Shown one piece after another: positions 16,718 to 25,015 of a DNA stretch of 64,000 nucleotides (position 1 is its first letter; every line of letters starts with the position of its first letter). The notes below the pieces were generated by a model that saw only the letters and a program-made list of their open reading frames with translations, was not told the DNA's origin and made no database searches. The position numbers and the translations under genes were made by a program. Source of the DNA: Pseudomonas gessardii (lineage in GTDB: Bacteria > Pseudomonadota > Gammaproteobacteria > Pseudomonadales > Pseudomonadaceae); NCBI RefSeq assembly GCF_001983165.1, contig NZ_MNPU01000021.1, positions 1-64,000 on the forward strand. Direction: 5' to 3'.

Positions 16718-17040
16718 CCGACCCTCCTGACATTCCATGATTAGGGGTTGGACCGAGCTTGCCGGGTCTTTGCTGCAATGAACAGCAATCAATTTAAAAA
16801 GCCGGCCACCGAGTCTGGAGAGAAGCGAAAAAACAAGACTGTACGCACATCGTTTGATCGAAGCCTCATTAACAAGAAAAGACTTACAAACCACTAAACC
16901 TATCCCTACATCAATTTAAGACGCGATAAAAAGACAAATCTTACCCACCCCCTAATATCAACTGAAGAAAAAACTGTAAAAACTTTAAATCGCGGCCAAG
17001 CCTCTCATCTTAGCAAAAAATGGATTTTCAAGGAGCCACA
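16718..17040. other. Intergenic region before the AT-rich polyamine operon
   Basis: These 323 bp separate two divergent genes. GC content falls abruptly around 16780-16900 and stays low to about 20260, marking the left edge of the foreign segment. I see no tRNA, direct repeat or convincing -35/-10 pair. AAGGAG before 17041 is the ribosome site of the next gene. Confidence 0.5.
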
Positions 17041-18375
17041 ATGAAAGCCATAACCCATGTAGTCATTATAGGCTTTGGAAGTATTACCCAAGGCCTGCTC
17101 CCTCTATTATCAAAACATTACAGCAGAGTAAAAATAACTATTTTTGAAAAATCAATCAGTAAAAGTCTTTCTGATATCGCCACTGAATTTTCGGCCGACT
17201 TAAAAGAAGAAACTATTACGTCAAAAAACTTCAAACACATATTATCTCCACACCTAAATAAAAACACTTTTTTAGTTAATCTCGCAATTTCTATATCTAG
17301 CCTAGAGCTTATAATACTTGCAAAAAAATACGGCTCACTTTATTTGGATACATGTATAGAGCCATGGAATTACAAATCCGAAGACAATCAGACACTCACT
17401 AGTAATTATGAGCTTCGGGAGGCAATCAAGAAACATAAACAAAAAAGTAATGACCCAACAGCCATTGTTGCCCATGGAGCCAACCCCGGCTTCATCTCAA
17501 TACTGTTGAAGAAAGCCTTAATAGAAATGGCTGCGACCAATAACATCAAGGCAGACCCAAGCACCCAAATTGAATGGGCAGCACTAGCAAAAGAACTTGA
17601 GATACAAGTTATACAAATTTCCGAACACGACTCTCAAATCTCTGCGTCAACACGCGCCCCTCTTGACTTTATTTCTACATGGTCCACGGATGGCCTCATT
17701 ACTGAGCTTCTCCAACCAGCAGAACTGGGCTGGGGAACCCATGAAATAGAAATGCCGAGCGGCGCAAGAAAAAATGGCCATGCAATAGAAATGTTAGAGC
17801 AGGGACGCGAAGTCAGAGTTAAAAGCTGGTCACCTAACTACTTAGAATTTTCTGCATACTTACTAACCCATAATGAAGCACTTTCAATCTCTGAGTATTT
17901 GACTTTAGGCGACGCCGAGAACCCAATATATCGCCCAACAGTCTACTATGCGTATAAACCATGCGATCAGACACTCGATTCAATACAACTATTGGATCGA
18001 AGCACAGAAGCAAAAATCGCGAAAAAAATCATTTTAAAAGACGAAATAATATCTGGAACAGATGAGTTAGGAGTTTTTCTAATCAGCAAAAAGTTTAATT
18101 CTTTTTGGCTAGGGTCAACCCTATCAATTGGAAAAACCAGAAAGCTAGCCAAACACAACAGCGCAACAAGCTTACAAGTTGTCTCTAGCATAATTAGTGG
18201 AATGAAATGGGCAGAACACTTTCCAGAAGCAGGGATCGTAGAGTCCGAAAATCTAGACTGGCGTTATATATATGATATAGCCGCTAATTATTGGGAACCA
18301 ATAGTCAATAAACAAACAGACTGGAAACCTTCCGACACCGACAACAGATTATTATTCAAAAATTTTTTGGCATGA
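17041..18375 (+). CDS. hss: Homospermidine synthase-like protein, 444 aa
   Basis: Bacterial homospermidine synthase uses NAD+ to make homospermidine from two putrescines. The Rossmann motif GFGSITQG sits at residues 11-18. Residues aligning from memory with the Blastochloris viridis active site are E107 (IEPW), N148 (GANPG), E195 (ISEHD), W214 and E222 (TWSTDGLITE), H277 and E279 (LTHNE) and D341 (GTDELG). The equivalent of Asp94 appears to be Ser84 (NLAISISS), which may alter specificity. Start: AAGGAG at 5-9 nt. The gene is about one third GC in counted lines, against GC-rich neighbours, which indicates recent transfer. It heads a four-gene operon. Confidence 0.85.
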   Translation: MKAITHVVIIGFGSITQGLLPLLSKHYSRVKITIFEKSISKSLSDIATEFSADLKEETITSKNFKHILSPHLNKNTFLVNLAISISSLELIILAKKYGSLYLDTCIEPWNYKSEDNQTLTSNYELREAIKKHKQKSNDPTAIVAHGANPGFISILLKKALIEMAATNNIKADPSTQIEWAALAKELEIQVIQISEHDSQISASTRAPLDFISTWSTDGLITELLQPAELGWGTHEIEMPSGARKNGHAIEMLEQGREVRVKSWSPNYLEFSAYLLTHNEALSISEYLTLGDAENPIYRPTVYYAYKPCDQTLDSIQLLDRSTEAKIAKKIILKDEIISGTDELGVFLISKKFNSFWLGSTLSIGKTRKLAKHNSATSLQVVSSIISGMKWAEHFPEAGIVESENLDWRYIYDIAANYWEPIVNKQTDWKPSDTDNRLLFKNFLA

Positions 18376-18416
18376 ATTAGCCCCCTGAAAACCAACTAAA
18401 CTCAAAGGTCATGAAA

Positions 18417-19175
18417 ATGAATAGTAGGCAGAATTCCAGCAACACACTTGAAAAGCCAAATAGTGCGTCTGCAATTCTTAAAAGCTTTTATTTCCCAACG
18501 TCGAAACTTAGCGAGACAGAAAAATCCGACTGGAAAGGAATATTTTTCGACTCAATAATCACCGAGTACGATGCCCGGAGGCTCTACTGGCATATAGAGG
18601 ATCAAAATCCCAGTGCCACGTCTGAGTTAGCCGATGTTTTAAGACCCTGGCTTAGAGACGAAATTGATCACGCTTATGGTTTTTCCTTAATTTATTCAGC
18701 CTACACAGGCAGCCCACTAGACGAAGTCGTATTGGAGGTTGAGACACGAAAGTCTAACTTCGAGAGCATAGACCCTTTTATGCAGGATACATTTAGGCTT
18801 CTAATTTTGCTTGCTTATGACGAGATAATTACAACACATGTCTATCATCGCAGCATAAAACAATATGACAAATTTAACTCTTCGCAACTTTCAACCTGGA
18901 TTAGGAAAACCAAAAAAGACGAAGCCAAGCATTTTTTCTCTTTCATAGAAAAAGCTAAGCAATTATTTCCAGAAAGGCTTCAAGAGGCCCCTTTAATCCT
19001 TGAAAAACTATTTGAACTAGACTTTGAAAAAACACAGTACACCGGAACCTTTGTACTAGACCACAACACAACTGATTACCCAATCACTAAAAAAGAAATA
19101 GAAGGAATAATAATCCCTACAATAATTAAAAAATTGAATGAGAGTACTCACTCATCAAAGGGAACAAAAAAATGA
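18417..19175 (+). CDS. Ferritin-like diiron protein A of the polyamine operon, 252 aa
   Basis: I do not recognise a named family. The four-helix diiron pattern is clear. In numbering from the ATG at 18411, E52 (TEYDA), E84-x-x-H87 (RDEIDH), E138 (AYDE) and E171-x-x-H174 (KDEAKH) give spacings of 32, 54 and 33 residues. This predicts an O2-activating diiron carboxylate oxygenase or oxidase. A C-terminal TFVLDHNT motif recurs in the next gene. ATG 18417 is preferred over 18411 because AAAGG lies 8 nt before it. It overlaps the next gene by ATGA, implying translational coupling. The substrate is plausibly homospermidine or a derivative; that is inference. Confidence 0.65.
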   Translation: MNSRQNSSNTLEKPNSASAILKSFYFPTSKLSETEKSDWKGIFFDSIITEYDARRLYWHIEDQNPSATSELADVLRPWLRDEIDHAYGFSLIYSAYTGSPLDEVVLEVETRKSNFESIDPFMQDTFRLLILLAYDEIITTHVYHRSIKQYDKFNSSQLSTWIRKTKKDEAKHFFSFIEKAKQLFPERLQEAPLILEKLFELDFEKTQYTGTFVLDHNTTDYPITKKEIEGIIIPTIIKKLNESTHSSKGTKK

Positions 19176-19885
19176 AACCACCATTCCTCAAAAAACGGCA
19201 TTGGAGCGCTAGATCCTTATTCAAGGAAATTTCCAATAGCGGCTGGATCAATCCAGGTATTGACCCAAAATACGAAAAATTCTTTCTGGCTGATCTATTC
19301 TCTGAATATGATGCAATAAGCTTGTATCACTACCTCTATCCCAAACGATCTGAGCTATCTTCCTACTTCGTGCAATATTTGGACCTATGGTTTTTAGATG
19401 AACGAAATCACTCCGACGGCTTCCTAGAGTTAAATCGTTTATTATTTAATTCAGACGAAGAAACCATGCTGAACAACCTAAAGTCAAGGCATGGCAACTT
19501 TGAACACCTTGAATATCTGCTATCAAACGAAGTTAACTTACTCACCTTGTTTGCTTACGACGAACTTATTTCAGTTAAGACATATAGAAAAGATACATTT
19601 TATAATGAGTTCGGGCACCCAGCATTCAATACATGGATTAGTAATTTAATAGCCGACGAAGCAACACACTTCGCAAACGCCATCAAACTATTAAGACACC
19701 ATCACTCATACAATCTAGATAAAATCGAAAAAGCTTTAGATCACATCACCCAACTTGAAAGTATTCCTTATCGAAACACTTTCCTGCTAGATCATGACGG
19801 ACCACACTTCCTGCTGGGAAACACCAACTATGAAAAAGCAGCGGCGGGTGAAATACTAACCATACTAGCCAGGAACAAGAGATGA
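19172..19885 (+). CDS. Ferritin-like diiron protein B of the polyamine operon, 237 aa
   Basis: This is a paralogue of the preceding gene with the same ligand layout: E45 (SEYDA), E77-x-x-H80 (LDERNH), E131 (AYDE) and E163-x-x-H166 (ADEATH), spacings 32, 54 and 32. The C-terminal motif TFLLDHDG matches TFVLDHNT of protein A. Both therefore keep a full diiron site, so they may act on successive steps or form a heterodimer. The start overlaps the upstream stop (ATGA), and the stop overlaps the next start in the same way. There is no signal peptide, so it acts in the cytoplasm. No specific family name is recognised. Confidence 0.65.
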   Translation: MKPPFLKKRHWSARSLFKEISNSGWINPGIDPKYEKFFLADLFSEYDAISLYHYLYPKRSELSSYFVQYLDLWFLDERNHSDGFLELNRLLFNSDEETMLNNLKSRHGNFEHLEYLLSNEVNLLTLFAYDELISVKTYRKDTFYNEFGHPAFNTWISNLIADEATHFANAIKLLRHHHSYNLDKIEKALDHITQLESIPYRNTFLLDHDGPHFLLGNTNYEKAAAGEILTILARNKR

Positions 19886-20238
19886 AAAGTAGCCACTACT
19901 TAATATTATCCATGGTGCTTATGATATTTGGTGAAGTACTGACAATCTATAGCGAAGTATATGCATCAAAGCTTTCCACTAGAGCTATAGAAAACCCCGA
20001 GTTATTCATAAAACCTATTCTACTTATATGCGCCGCAGGTATAAGTTTAATATTTGCGTACTGGCTAGGTTACCAAGCCACAGGAAATATATGGATCGTG
20101 ACAGTAGTGTCATTAACATTGTTACTTATATTAGAACCTATAGTCATTTATGCGATGCTGGGGGAGTTTCCAGGACGTGGAGCGCTAGTCGGATTTATTC
20201 TGGGGGGAGCAGGACTATTGGCGACGCTGGTACTTTAA
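19882..20238 (+). CDS. Small four-helix membrane protein, SMR/EamA-like, 118 aa
   Basis: Four hydrophobic helices cover nearly the whole protein (about residues 5-25, 44-65, 70-91 and 98-117). Glu18 sits in helix 1 in the context FGEVLTIYSEV, comparable to the essential Glu14 of EmrE (AEVIGTT). The end GEFPGRGALVGFILGGAG resembles the last loop and helix of SMR transporters. MdtIJ, an SMR pair, exports spermidine in E. coli, so export of a polyamine product is the natural hypothesis. It overlaps the upstream gene by ATGA and has AGGA before the start. The sequence similarity to SMR proteins is weak. Confidence 0.55.
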   Translation: MKSSHYLILSMVLMIFGEVLTIYSEVYASKLSTRAIENPELFIKPILLICAAGISLIFAYWLGYQATGNIWIVTVVSLTLLLILEPIVIYAMLGEFPGRGALVGFILGGAGLLATLVL

Positions 20239-20262
20239 GAAAAAAACCCGCTATTGTTATTC

Positions 20263-20300
20263 AAAAAGGTTAGCTCACTTTGTGGGCTAACCTTTTATTT
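20263..20300. terminator. Bidirectional terminator between the polyamine operon and cycB
   Basis: AAAAGGTTAGC and GCTAACCTTTT form a perfect 11-bp stem with an 11-nt loop, with A/T runs on both sides. It ends the AT-rich operon on the plus strand and the cytochrome gene on the minus strand, and marks the right boundary of the foreign segment. Confidence 0.85.
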
Positions 20301-20314
20301 AAACGCTTACACTC

Positions 20315-20758
20315 TTACTTTAGTCCCGACATCTTCTCTATCGCACCCTTGAGGTCGGCATCCGAGCAATCGGCGCAGGTGCCTTTAGGCGGCATGGCGT
20401 TGACCCCGGTGATGGCCTTGGCCAGGATGCCGTCGAGGCCGCCCTGGTGGTCGGCGCGCTCTTTCCAGGCGGCGGTATCACCGATTTTCGGTGCGCCCAA
20501 CAGGCCAGTGCTGTGGCAAGCATTACAGTGTTTGGCGATGATCTCGTCCGGCGTTTTCGCGCCGCCACCGCCCGCGGCTACCGCGACTTCCATCCCCTTG
20601 CATTCTTCGCCCTGGACACAGACTTTCCCCACAGGCTCCAGACGCTCGGCAATAGCATCACTGCTCGTCTTGCTGACAGGGGGCTCAGCTTTCTGCCCAC
20701 AACCCGCTAGGGCCAATACTATTGCTGGTACGGCCAGCATTTTCATAATTAGGTTCAC
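20315..20758 (-). CDS. cycB: Cytochrome c5-type lipoprotein, 147 aa
   Basis: The protein has an N-terminal hydrophobic stretch with lipobox LALAGC, then a haem-binding CNACH motif and a distal MPPKG methionine, as in class I cytochrome c5. It also has the C-terminal cysteine pair TCADC typical of c5. It is predicted to sit in the periplasm, anchored by lipid, and carry electrons in respiration. The GTG at 20758 is chosen because GAGGGTGAACGC precedes it; ATG codons at 20746 and 20740 are alternatives. P. aeruginosa PA5300 occupies the same place next to pauR. Confidence 0.88.
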   Translation of the reverse strand: MNLIMKMLAVPAIVLALAGCGQKAEPPVSKTSSDAIAERLEPVGKVCVQGEECKGMEVAVAAGGGGAKTPDEIIAKHCNACHSTGLLGAPKIGDTAAWKERADHQGGLDGILAKAITGVNAMPPKGTCADCSDADLKGAIEKMSGLK

Positions 20759-20927
20759 GCGTTCACCCTCATGGTGGCTATTCACGCCTGCGGCCACGGT
20801 TTCGCAGGCGGCGAAAGTATAACGGTTAGGCCGCCTCACTGAAACAACCCTATTATCCAAGGGGGGATTCAGCAGGGCGAAATACAACGATGGGCACCTC
20901 TGCAAGGTAGGCAGGGCGCCTCTTCTG

Positions 20928-21476
20928 TTAAAAGTTCGCGGGTGTGGCTGCGCTGATTAGTCGCGCCGGCACATCGAACGGATTGCGAAAGCGGTGCGGC
21001 TTGGTGCTTTCAAAGTAGTAGCTATCGCCGGCTTCGAGCACAAAAGTTTCGACGCCCACGACCAATTCCAGACGGCCTTCCAGCAAGATCCCGGTTTCCT
21101 CGCCATCATGGGTCAGCATTTCCTCGCCCGTATCGGCGCCCGGCGGGTAGATTTCGTTGAGAAACGCAATCGCCCGGCTGGGATGCGCCCGGCCCACCAG
21201 CTTCATGGTCACCGCCCCATCGGAGATGTCGATCAGCTCATTGGCTTTATAGACGATCTGCGTCGGTTTTTCCTGGAGGATCTCCTCGGAAAAGAACTCG
21301 ACCATCGACATGGGGATGCCGCCCAGCACCTTGCGCAAGGAGCTGATGGAGGGGCTGACACTGTTTTTCTCGATCATCGAAATGGTGCTGTTGGTGACGC
21401 CCGCACGCTTGGCGAGTTCACGCTGGGAAAGACCTTTCAGTTTACGGATGGATTGCAGTCGTTCGCCGACGTCCAA
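20928..21476 (-). CDS. pauR: XRE-cupin repressor of polyamine catabolism PauR, 182 aa
   Basis: The N-terminal helix-turn-helix (GLSQRELAKRAGVTNSTISM) is followed by a C-terminal cupin (LTHDGEETGILLEGRLELVV). This is the PuuR/PauR architecture. PauR represses putrescine and cadaverine catabolic genes and is relieved by the diamines. It begins with TTG at 21476, 8 nt after a perfect TAGGAGG; MDVGERL is the start I recall for P. aeruginosa PauR. It lies downstream of dadX in the same direction, 116 bp away. Target operators are not identified here. Confidence 0.9.
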   Translation of the reverse strand: MDVGERLQSIRKLKGLSQRELAKRAGVTNSTISMIEKNSVSPSISSLRKVLGGIPMSMVEFFSEEILQEKPTQIVYKANELIDISDGAVTMKLVGRAHPSRAIAFLNEIYPPGADTGEEMLTHDGEETGILLEGRLELVVGVETFVLEAGDSYYFESTKPHRFRNPFDVPARLISAATPANF

Positions 21477-21592
21477 TGCAGGAGCCTCCTAGGATTCAGG
21501 CTTTGTTGTAATTGAGCGTTATCATGGCGACAGCGTTCAGTATTTACAACACTTTGGTCTGAATCCCGCAGGACGTCGTCGACGACCGGCGG

Positions 21593-22666
21593 CTAGGCGC
21601 CGGAATAGAGCCGTGGCACGCGGCGCAGGTTGCAAAAAATCTGGTAGGGGATAGTGTCAGCGGCGGTCGCCACATCGCTGGCGAGGATGTTTTTGCCCCA
21701 CAACTCGACGGTCGAACCCAGGCCGGCCTGGGGCACATCGGTCAGGTCGATGCACAGCATGTCCATCGACACCCGCCCCAGCAACTGGCTGCGCTGGCCG
21801 GCGACCAGCACCGGCGTGCCGGTCGGCGCGTGGCGTGGATAACCGTCGGCATAGCCCATGGCGACCACGCCGATACGCATCGGTTTGGGCGTCACGAAGC
21901 GCGCGCCATAACCCACGGGCTCGCCCGCCGGCAGTTCGCGCACGCAGATGACTTTCGATTCCAGGGTCATCACCGGCTGCAAACGCGCGGCAACCGCCTG
22001 GTCTTCGCCAAAGGGCGTCGCGCCGTAGAGCATGATGCCGGGCCGTACCCAATCACTGGAGACGCTCGGCCAGCCCATCACCGACGGCGAGTTGCGTAGG
22101 CTGACCTGGGCCGCCAGGCCCTGGCGCGCCGCGTCGAATACTGCGACCTGTTCATCGCTGCTGGTGCAGTCCAGCTCATCGGCACGAGCGAAGTGGCTCA
22201 TCAGGACGATCTTCGCCACTTTGCCACTGGCCAGCAGGCGCTGGTAGGCGTCGTGATAATCCTTGGGATGCAACCCGACCCGGTGCATGCCCGAATCCAG
22301 CTTCAACCACACCGTCAGCGGCTGGCTCAGGCGCGCCTGCTCAATCGCCTCCAGTTGCCACAGCGAATGCACCACGCACCAGAAATCGTGCTCGATGATC
22401 AGCGGTAGCTCGTCGGCCTCGAAAAACCCTTCGAGCAACAACACTGGCCCACGCACTCCGGCGGCGCGCAGCTCCAGCGCTTCCTCGATACAGGCCACGG
22501 CAAAACCATCGGCCTGGTCTTCCAGGGCCTGGGCCACGCGCACGGCACCATGGCCATAGGCGTCGGCCTTGATCACGGCAAGGGCCTTGGCTCCGGTCAG
22601 TTCGCGGGCCAATTGGTAGTTGTGGCGCAGGGCTTGTAGGTCGATCAGGGCACGGGCAGGACGCAT
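21593..22666 (-). CDS. dadX: Catabolic alanine racemase DadX, 357 aa
   Basis: This is a fold-type III PLP enzyme interconverting L- and D-alanine. The PLP lysine lies in AVIKADAYGHG (K33), and the catalytic tyrosine in the second domain is in GYGARF. The length matches DadX (357 aa in P. aeruginosa). It follows dadA and ridA in one operon and makes D-alanine, the substrate of DadA, from L-alanine. The ribosome site is weak, which suggests coupling to upstream translation. Confidence 0.95.
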   Translation of the reverse strand: MRPARALIDLQALRHNYQLARELTGAKALAVIKADAYGHGAVRVAQALEDQADGFAVACIEEALELRAAGVRGPVLLLEGFFEADELPLIIEHDFWCVVHSLWQLEAIEQARLSQPLTVWLKLDSGMHRVGLHPKDYHDAYQRLLASGKVAKIVLMSHFARADELDCTSSDEQVAVFDAARQGLAAQVSLRNSPSVMGWPSVSSDWVRPGIMLYGATPFGEDQAVAARLQPVMTLESKVICVRELPAGEPVGYGARFVTPKPMRIGVVAMGYADGYPRHAPTGTPVLVAGQRSQLLGRVSMDMLCIDLTDVPQAGLGSTVELWGKNILASDVATAADTIPYQIFCNLRRVPRLYSGA

Positions 22667-22739
22667 GGCGGCAGGCTTCTAGGCGGCGGTGGAAAAAACC
22701 GGTACCGGCCAAGAGCGCCGGCACCGCAAGAGGGATCGT

Positions 22740-23093
22740 CTAAGGCAGAGCGGCCACGACAGACAGCTCGACCAGGATTTCTGGTTCACACAGTTTCGAC
22801 TCGACCGTGGCACGGGCCGGGGCCACGCCTTTTGGCAGCCACTTGTCCCAGACCGCGTTCATGCCGGCAAAGTCGGCGTCGATGTCCTTGAGGTAGATCG
22901 TCACCGACAGCAGCTTGGTTTTGTCGGTGCCGGCCAGATCCAGCAAGCGCTCGATATTGGCCAGGGTTTCACGGGTCTGCTGTTCAATCCCGGCACTCAT
23001 GTCGTCGCCGACTTGCCCTGCCAGATACACGGTACCGCTGTGGACGACGATCTGGCTCATGCGCTCATTGGTGAGCTGGCGCTGGATTGACAT
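22740..23093 (-). CDS. RidA-family protein in the dad operon, 117 aa
   Basis: This is a RidA/YjgF-type imine/enamine deaminase. The conserved arginine lies in APARATVESKL, and GTVYLAGQVGDD is the usual N-terminal strand. The start codon lies inside the dadA 3' end (29-nt overlap). DadA oxidation of D-alanine gives an imino acid, so a co-translated RidA that hydrolyses it to pyruvate makes direct sense; that functional link is inference. A second RidA is encoded at 49433. P. aeruginosa PA5303 holds the same position. Confidence 0.88.
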   Translation of the reverse strand: MSIQRQLTNERMSQIVVHSGTVYLAGQVGDDMSAGIEQQTRETLANIERLLDLAGTDKTKLLSVTIYLKDIDADFAGMNAVWDKWLPKGVAPARATVESKLCEPEILVELSVVAALP

Positions 23094-24366
23094 GTTTGGT
23101 GGACTCCTGAGGGTTGCCATAACGGGAAATATCGAGGCCGGCGGCACTGATCTGCGGGGTTTTCCTGGCCATCAGGTCCGCCAGCAGGCGACCAGAGCCA
23201 CAGGCCATGGTCCAGCCGAGGGTGCCGTGGCCGGTGTTCAAGAACAGGTTTTTGAACGGGGTGGCGCCGACGATCGGCGTACCGTCCGGGGTGGTCGGGC
23301 GCAGGCCGGTCCAGAAGGTGGCTTCGCTCAAGTCACCGCCCTGAGGATAAAGGTCGTTGACGATCATCTCCAGGGTTTCGCGCCGCCGTGGGTTCAGCGA
23401 CAGGTCAAAACCGGCTATTTCAGCCATGCCACCGACCCGGATGCGGTTGTCGAAACGGGTGATCGCGACCTTGTAGGTCTCGTCGAGAATGGTCGAGGTC
23501 GGGGCCATCGCCGGGTTGGTGATCGGCACGGTCAGGGAATAGCCCTTGAGTGGATACACCGGCGCCTTGATCCCCAGTGGCTTGAGCAACTGCGGCGAGT
23601 AACTGCCCAGGGCCAGCACGTAGCGGTCGGCGGTTTCCAGCTGGCCGTCGATCCACACGCCGTTGATGCGGTCGCCGGCGTGGTCCAGACGCTGAATGTC
23701 CTGCTCGAAACGGAATTCCACCCCCAACTGCTTGCACATATCGGCCAGGCGGGTGGTGAACATCTGGCAGTCGCCGGTCTGGTCATTGGGCAGGCGCAGG
23801 GCACCGGCCAGGATATCCGTGACGCTGGCCAGGGCCGGCTCGACGCGAGCAATGCCGGCGCGGTCGAGCAGCTCGAACGGAACCCCGGACTCCTTCAGCA
23901 CGGCGATATCCTTGGCCGCACCATCCAGTTGCGCCTGGGTACGGAACAATTGCGTAGTCCCCAGGCTGCGGCCTTCGTAGGCAATGCCGGTTTCGGCGCG
24001 CAGTTCGTCGAGGCAGTCGCGGCTGTACTCAGACAGGCGCACCATGCGCTCTTTGTTCACCGCATAACGGTTGGCCGTGCAGTTGCGCAGCATCTGCGCC
24101 ATCCACAGGTATTGGTCGAGATCGGCGGTGGCCTTGATCGCCAGCGGCGCATGGCGCTGCAGCAGCCACTTGATGGCCTTGAGCGGCACACCCGGCGCGG
24201 CCCAGGGCGACGCATAGCCGGGCGAGACCTGGCCGGCGTTGGCGAAGCTGGTCTCCATTGCAACGGCCGGCTGACGGTCGACCACGACCACCTCAAACCC
24301 GGCACGCGCCAAATAGTAGGCACTGGCCACACCAATGACACCGCTACCCAAGACCAAAACGCGCAT
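23065..24366 (-). CDS. dadA: D-amino acid dehydrogenase DadA, 433 aa
   Basis: This FAD-dependent enzyme oxidises D-alanine and other D-amino acids to keto acids and passes electrons to the respiratory chain. The dinucleotide motif VLGSGVIGVASAYYLARAG sits at the N-terminus. The C-terminal GHGTLGWTMACGSG is the family FAD-contact segment. GAGGA precedes ATG 24366. It is the first gene of dadA-ridA-dadX. The divergent lrp-type regulator 157 bp away is the expected activator, responding to alanine. Confidence 0.95.
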   Translation of the reverse strand: MRVLVLGSGVIGVASAYYLARAGFEVVVVDRQPAVAMETSFANAGQVSPGYASPWAAPGVPLKAIKWLLQRHAPLAIKATADLDQYLWMAQMLRNCTANRYAVNKERMVRLSEYSRDCLDELRAETGIAYEGRSLGTTQLFRTQAQLDGAAKDIAVLKESGVPFELLDRAGIARVEPALASVTDILAGALRLPNDQTGDCQMFTTRLADMCKQLGVEFRFEQDIQRLDHAGDRINGVWIDGQLETADRYVLALGSYSPQLLKPLGIKAPVYPLKGYSLTVPITNPAMAPTSTILDETYKVAITRFDNRIRVGGMAEIAGFDLSLNPRRRETLEMIVNDLYPQGGDLSEATFWTGLRPTTPDGTPIVGATPFKNLFLNTGHGTLGWTMACGSGRLLADLMARKTPQISAAGLDISRYGNPQESTKHVNPAPAHQ

Positions 24367-24522
24367 TTTTATATCCTCATCGCGGCCTGACCGCTGACGT
24401 TTGTTGTTCAGCACAAAGATGCGGGCAGTATAAAAAGCAATGACCAGTGCATTTCACTATATAAGTGCCTATATTTGGCGACAATTCTCGGCAAAAACCC
24501 TTTTCACGGAGGAGCATCCCCT

Positions 24523-25011
24523 ATGCGGACCAACACCCAGACCAAACGGGAGCTGGACAAGATCGACCGCAACATCCTGCGCATCCTGCAGGCCGACGGG
24601 CGGATTTCGTTTACCGAGCTGGGGGAGAAGGTCGGGCTGTCGACCACGCCCTGCACCGAACGGGTCCGACGCCTGGAGCGCGAGGGGATCATCATGGGCT
24701 ACAACGCCCGCCTCAATCCGCAGCACTTGAAGGGTAGCCTACTGGTGTTTGTCGAGATCAGCCTCGACTACAAATCCGGCGACACCTTTGAAGAATTCCG
24801 ACGTGCCGTGCTGAAACTGCCCCATGTGCTGGAGTGCCACCTGGTCTCAGGGGACTTCGACTACCTGGTGAAGGCGCGAATTTCCGAGATGGCGTCGTAC
24901 CGCAAACTGCTGGGCGATATCCTGCTCAAGCTGCCCCATGTGCGCGAGTCCAAGAGCTATATCGTGATGGAAGAGGTGAAGGAGAGCCTGAACCTGCCGA
25001 TCCCGGATTGA
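24523..25011 (+). CDS. lrp: Lrp/AsnC-family regulator of the dad operon, 162 aa
   Basis: The N-terminal helix-turn-helix (GRISFTELGEKVGLSTTPCT) is followed by an AsnC-type RAM ligand domain (VLECHLVSGDFDYLVKA). GGAGGAGC precedes the ATG at 23 on the third line of the region, at position 24523. It is divergent from dadA and at 162 residues has the length of Lrp. In Pseudomonas this gene (dadR/lrp) activates dadAX in response to L-alanine. A REP doublet begins 5 bp after the stop. Confidence 0.93.
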   Translation: MRTNTQTKRELDKIDRNILRILQADGRISFTELGEKVGLSTTPCTERVRRLEREGIIMGYNARLNPQHLKGSLLVFVEISLDYKSGDTFEEFRRAVLKLPHVLECHLVSGDFDYLVKARISEMASYRKLLGDILLKLPHVRESKSYIVMEEVKESLNLPIPD

Positions 25012-25015
25012 TCCT

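Noticed and set aside
17967..18191. 74-codon minus-strand frame inside the homospermidine synthase gene
   Set aside because: No ribosome site or family; falls wholly in a conserved coding region.
20028..20273. Alternative plus-strand frame over the SMR-like gene
   Set aside because: Not hydrophobic and has no coupling to the upstream stop, whereas the 19882 frame has four helices and an ATGA overlap.
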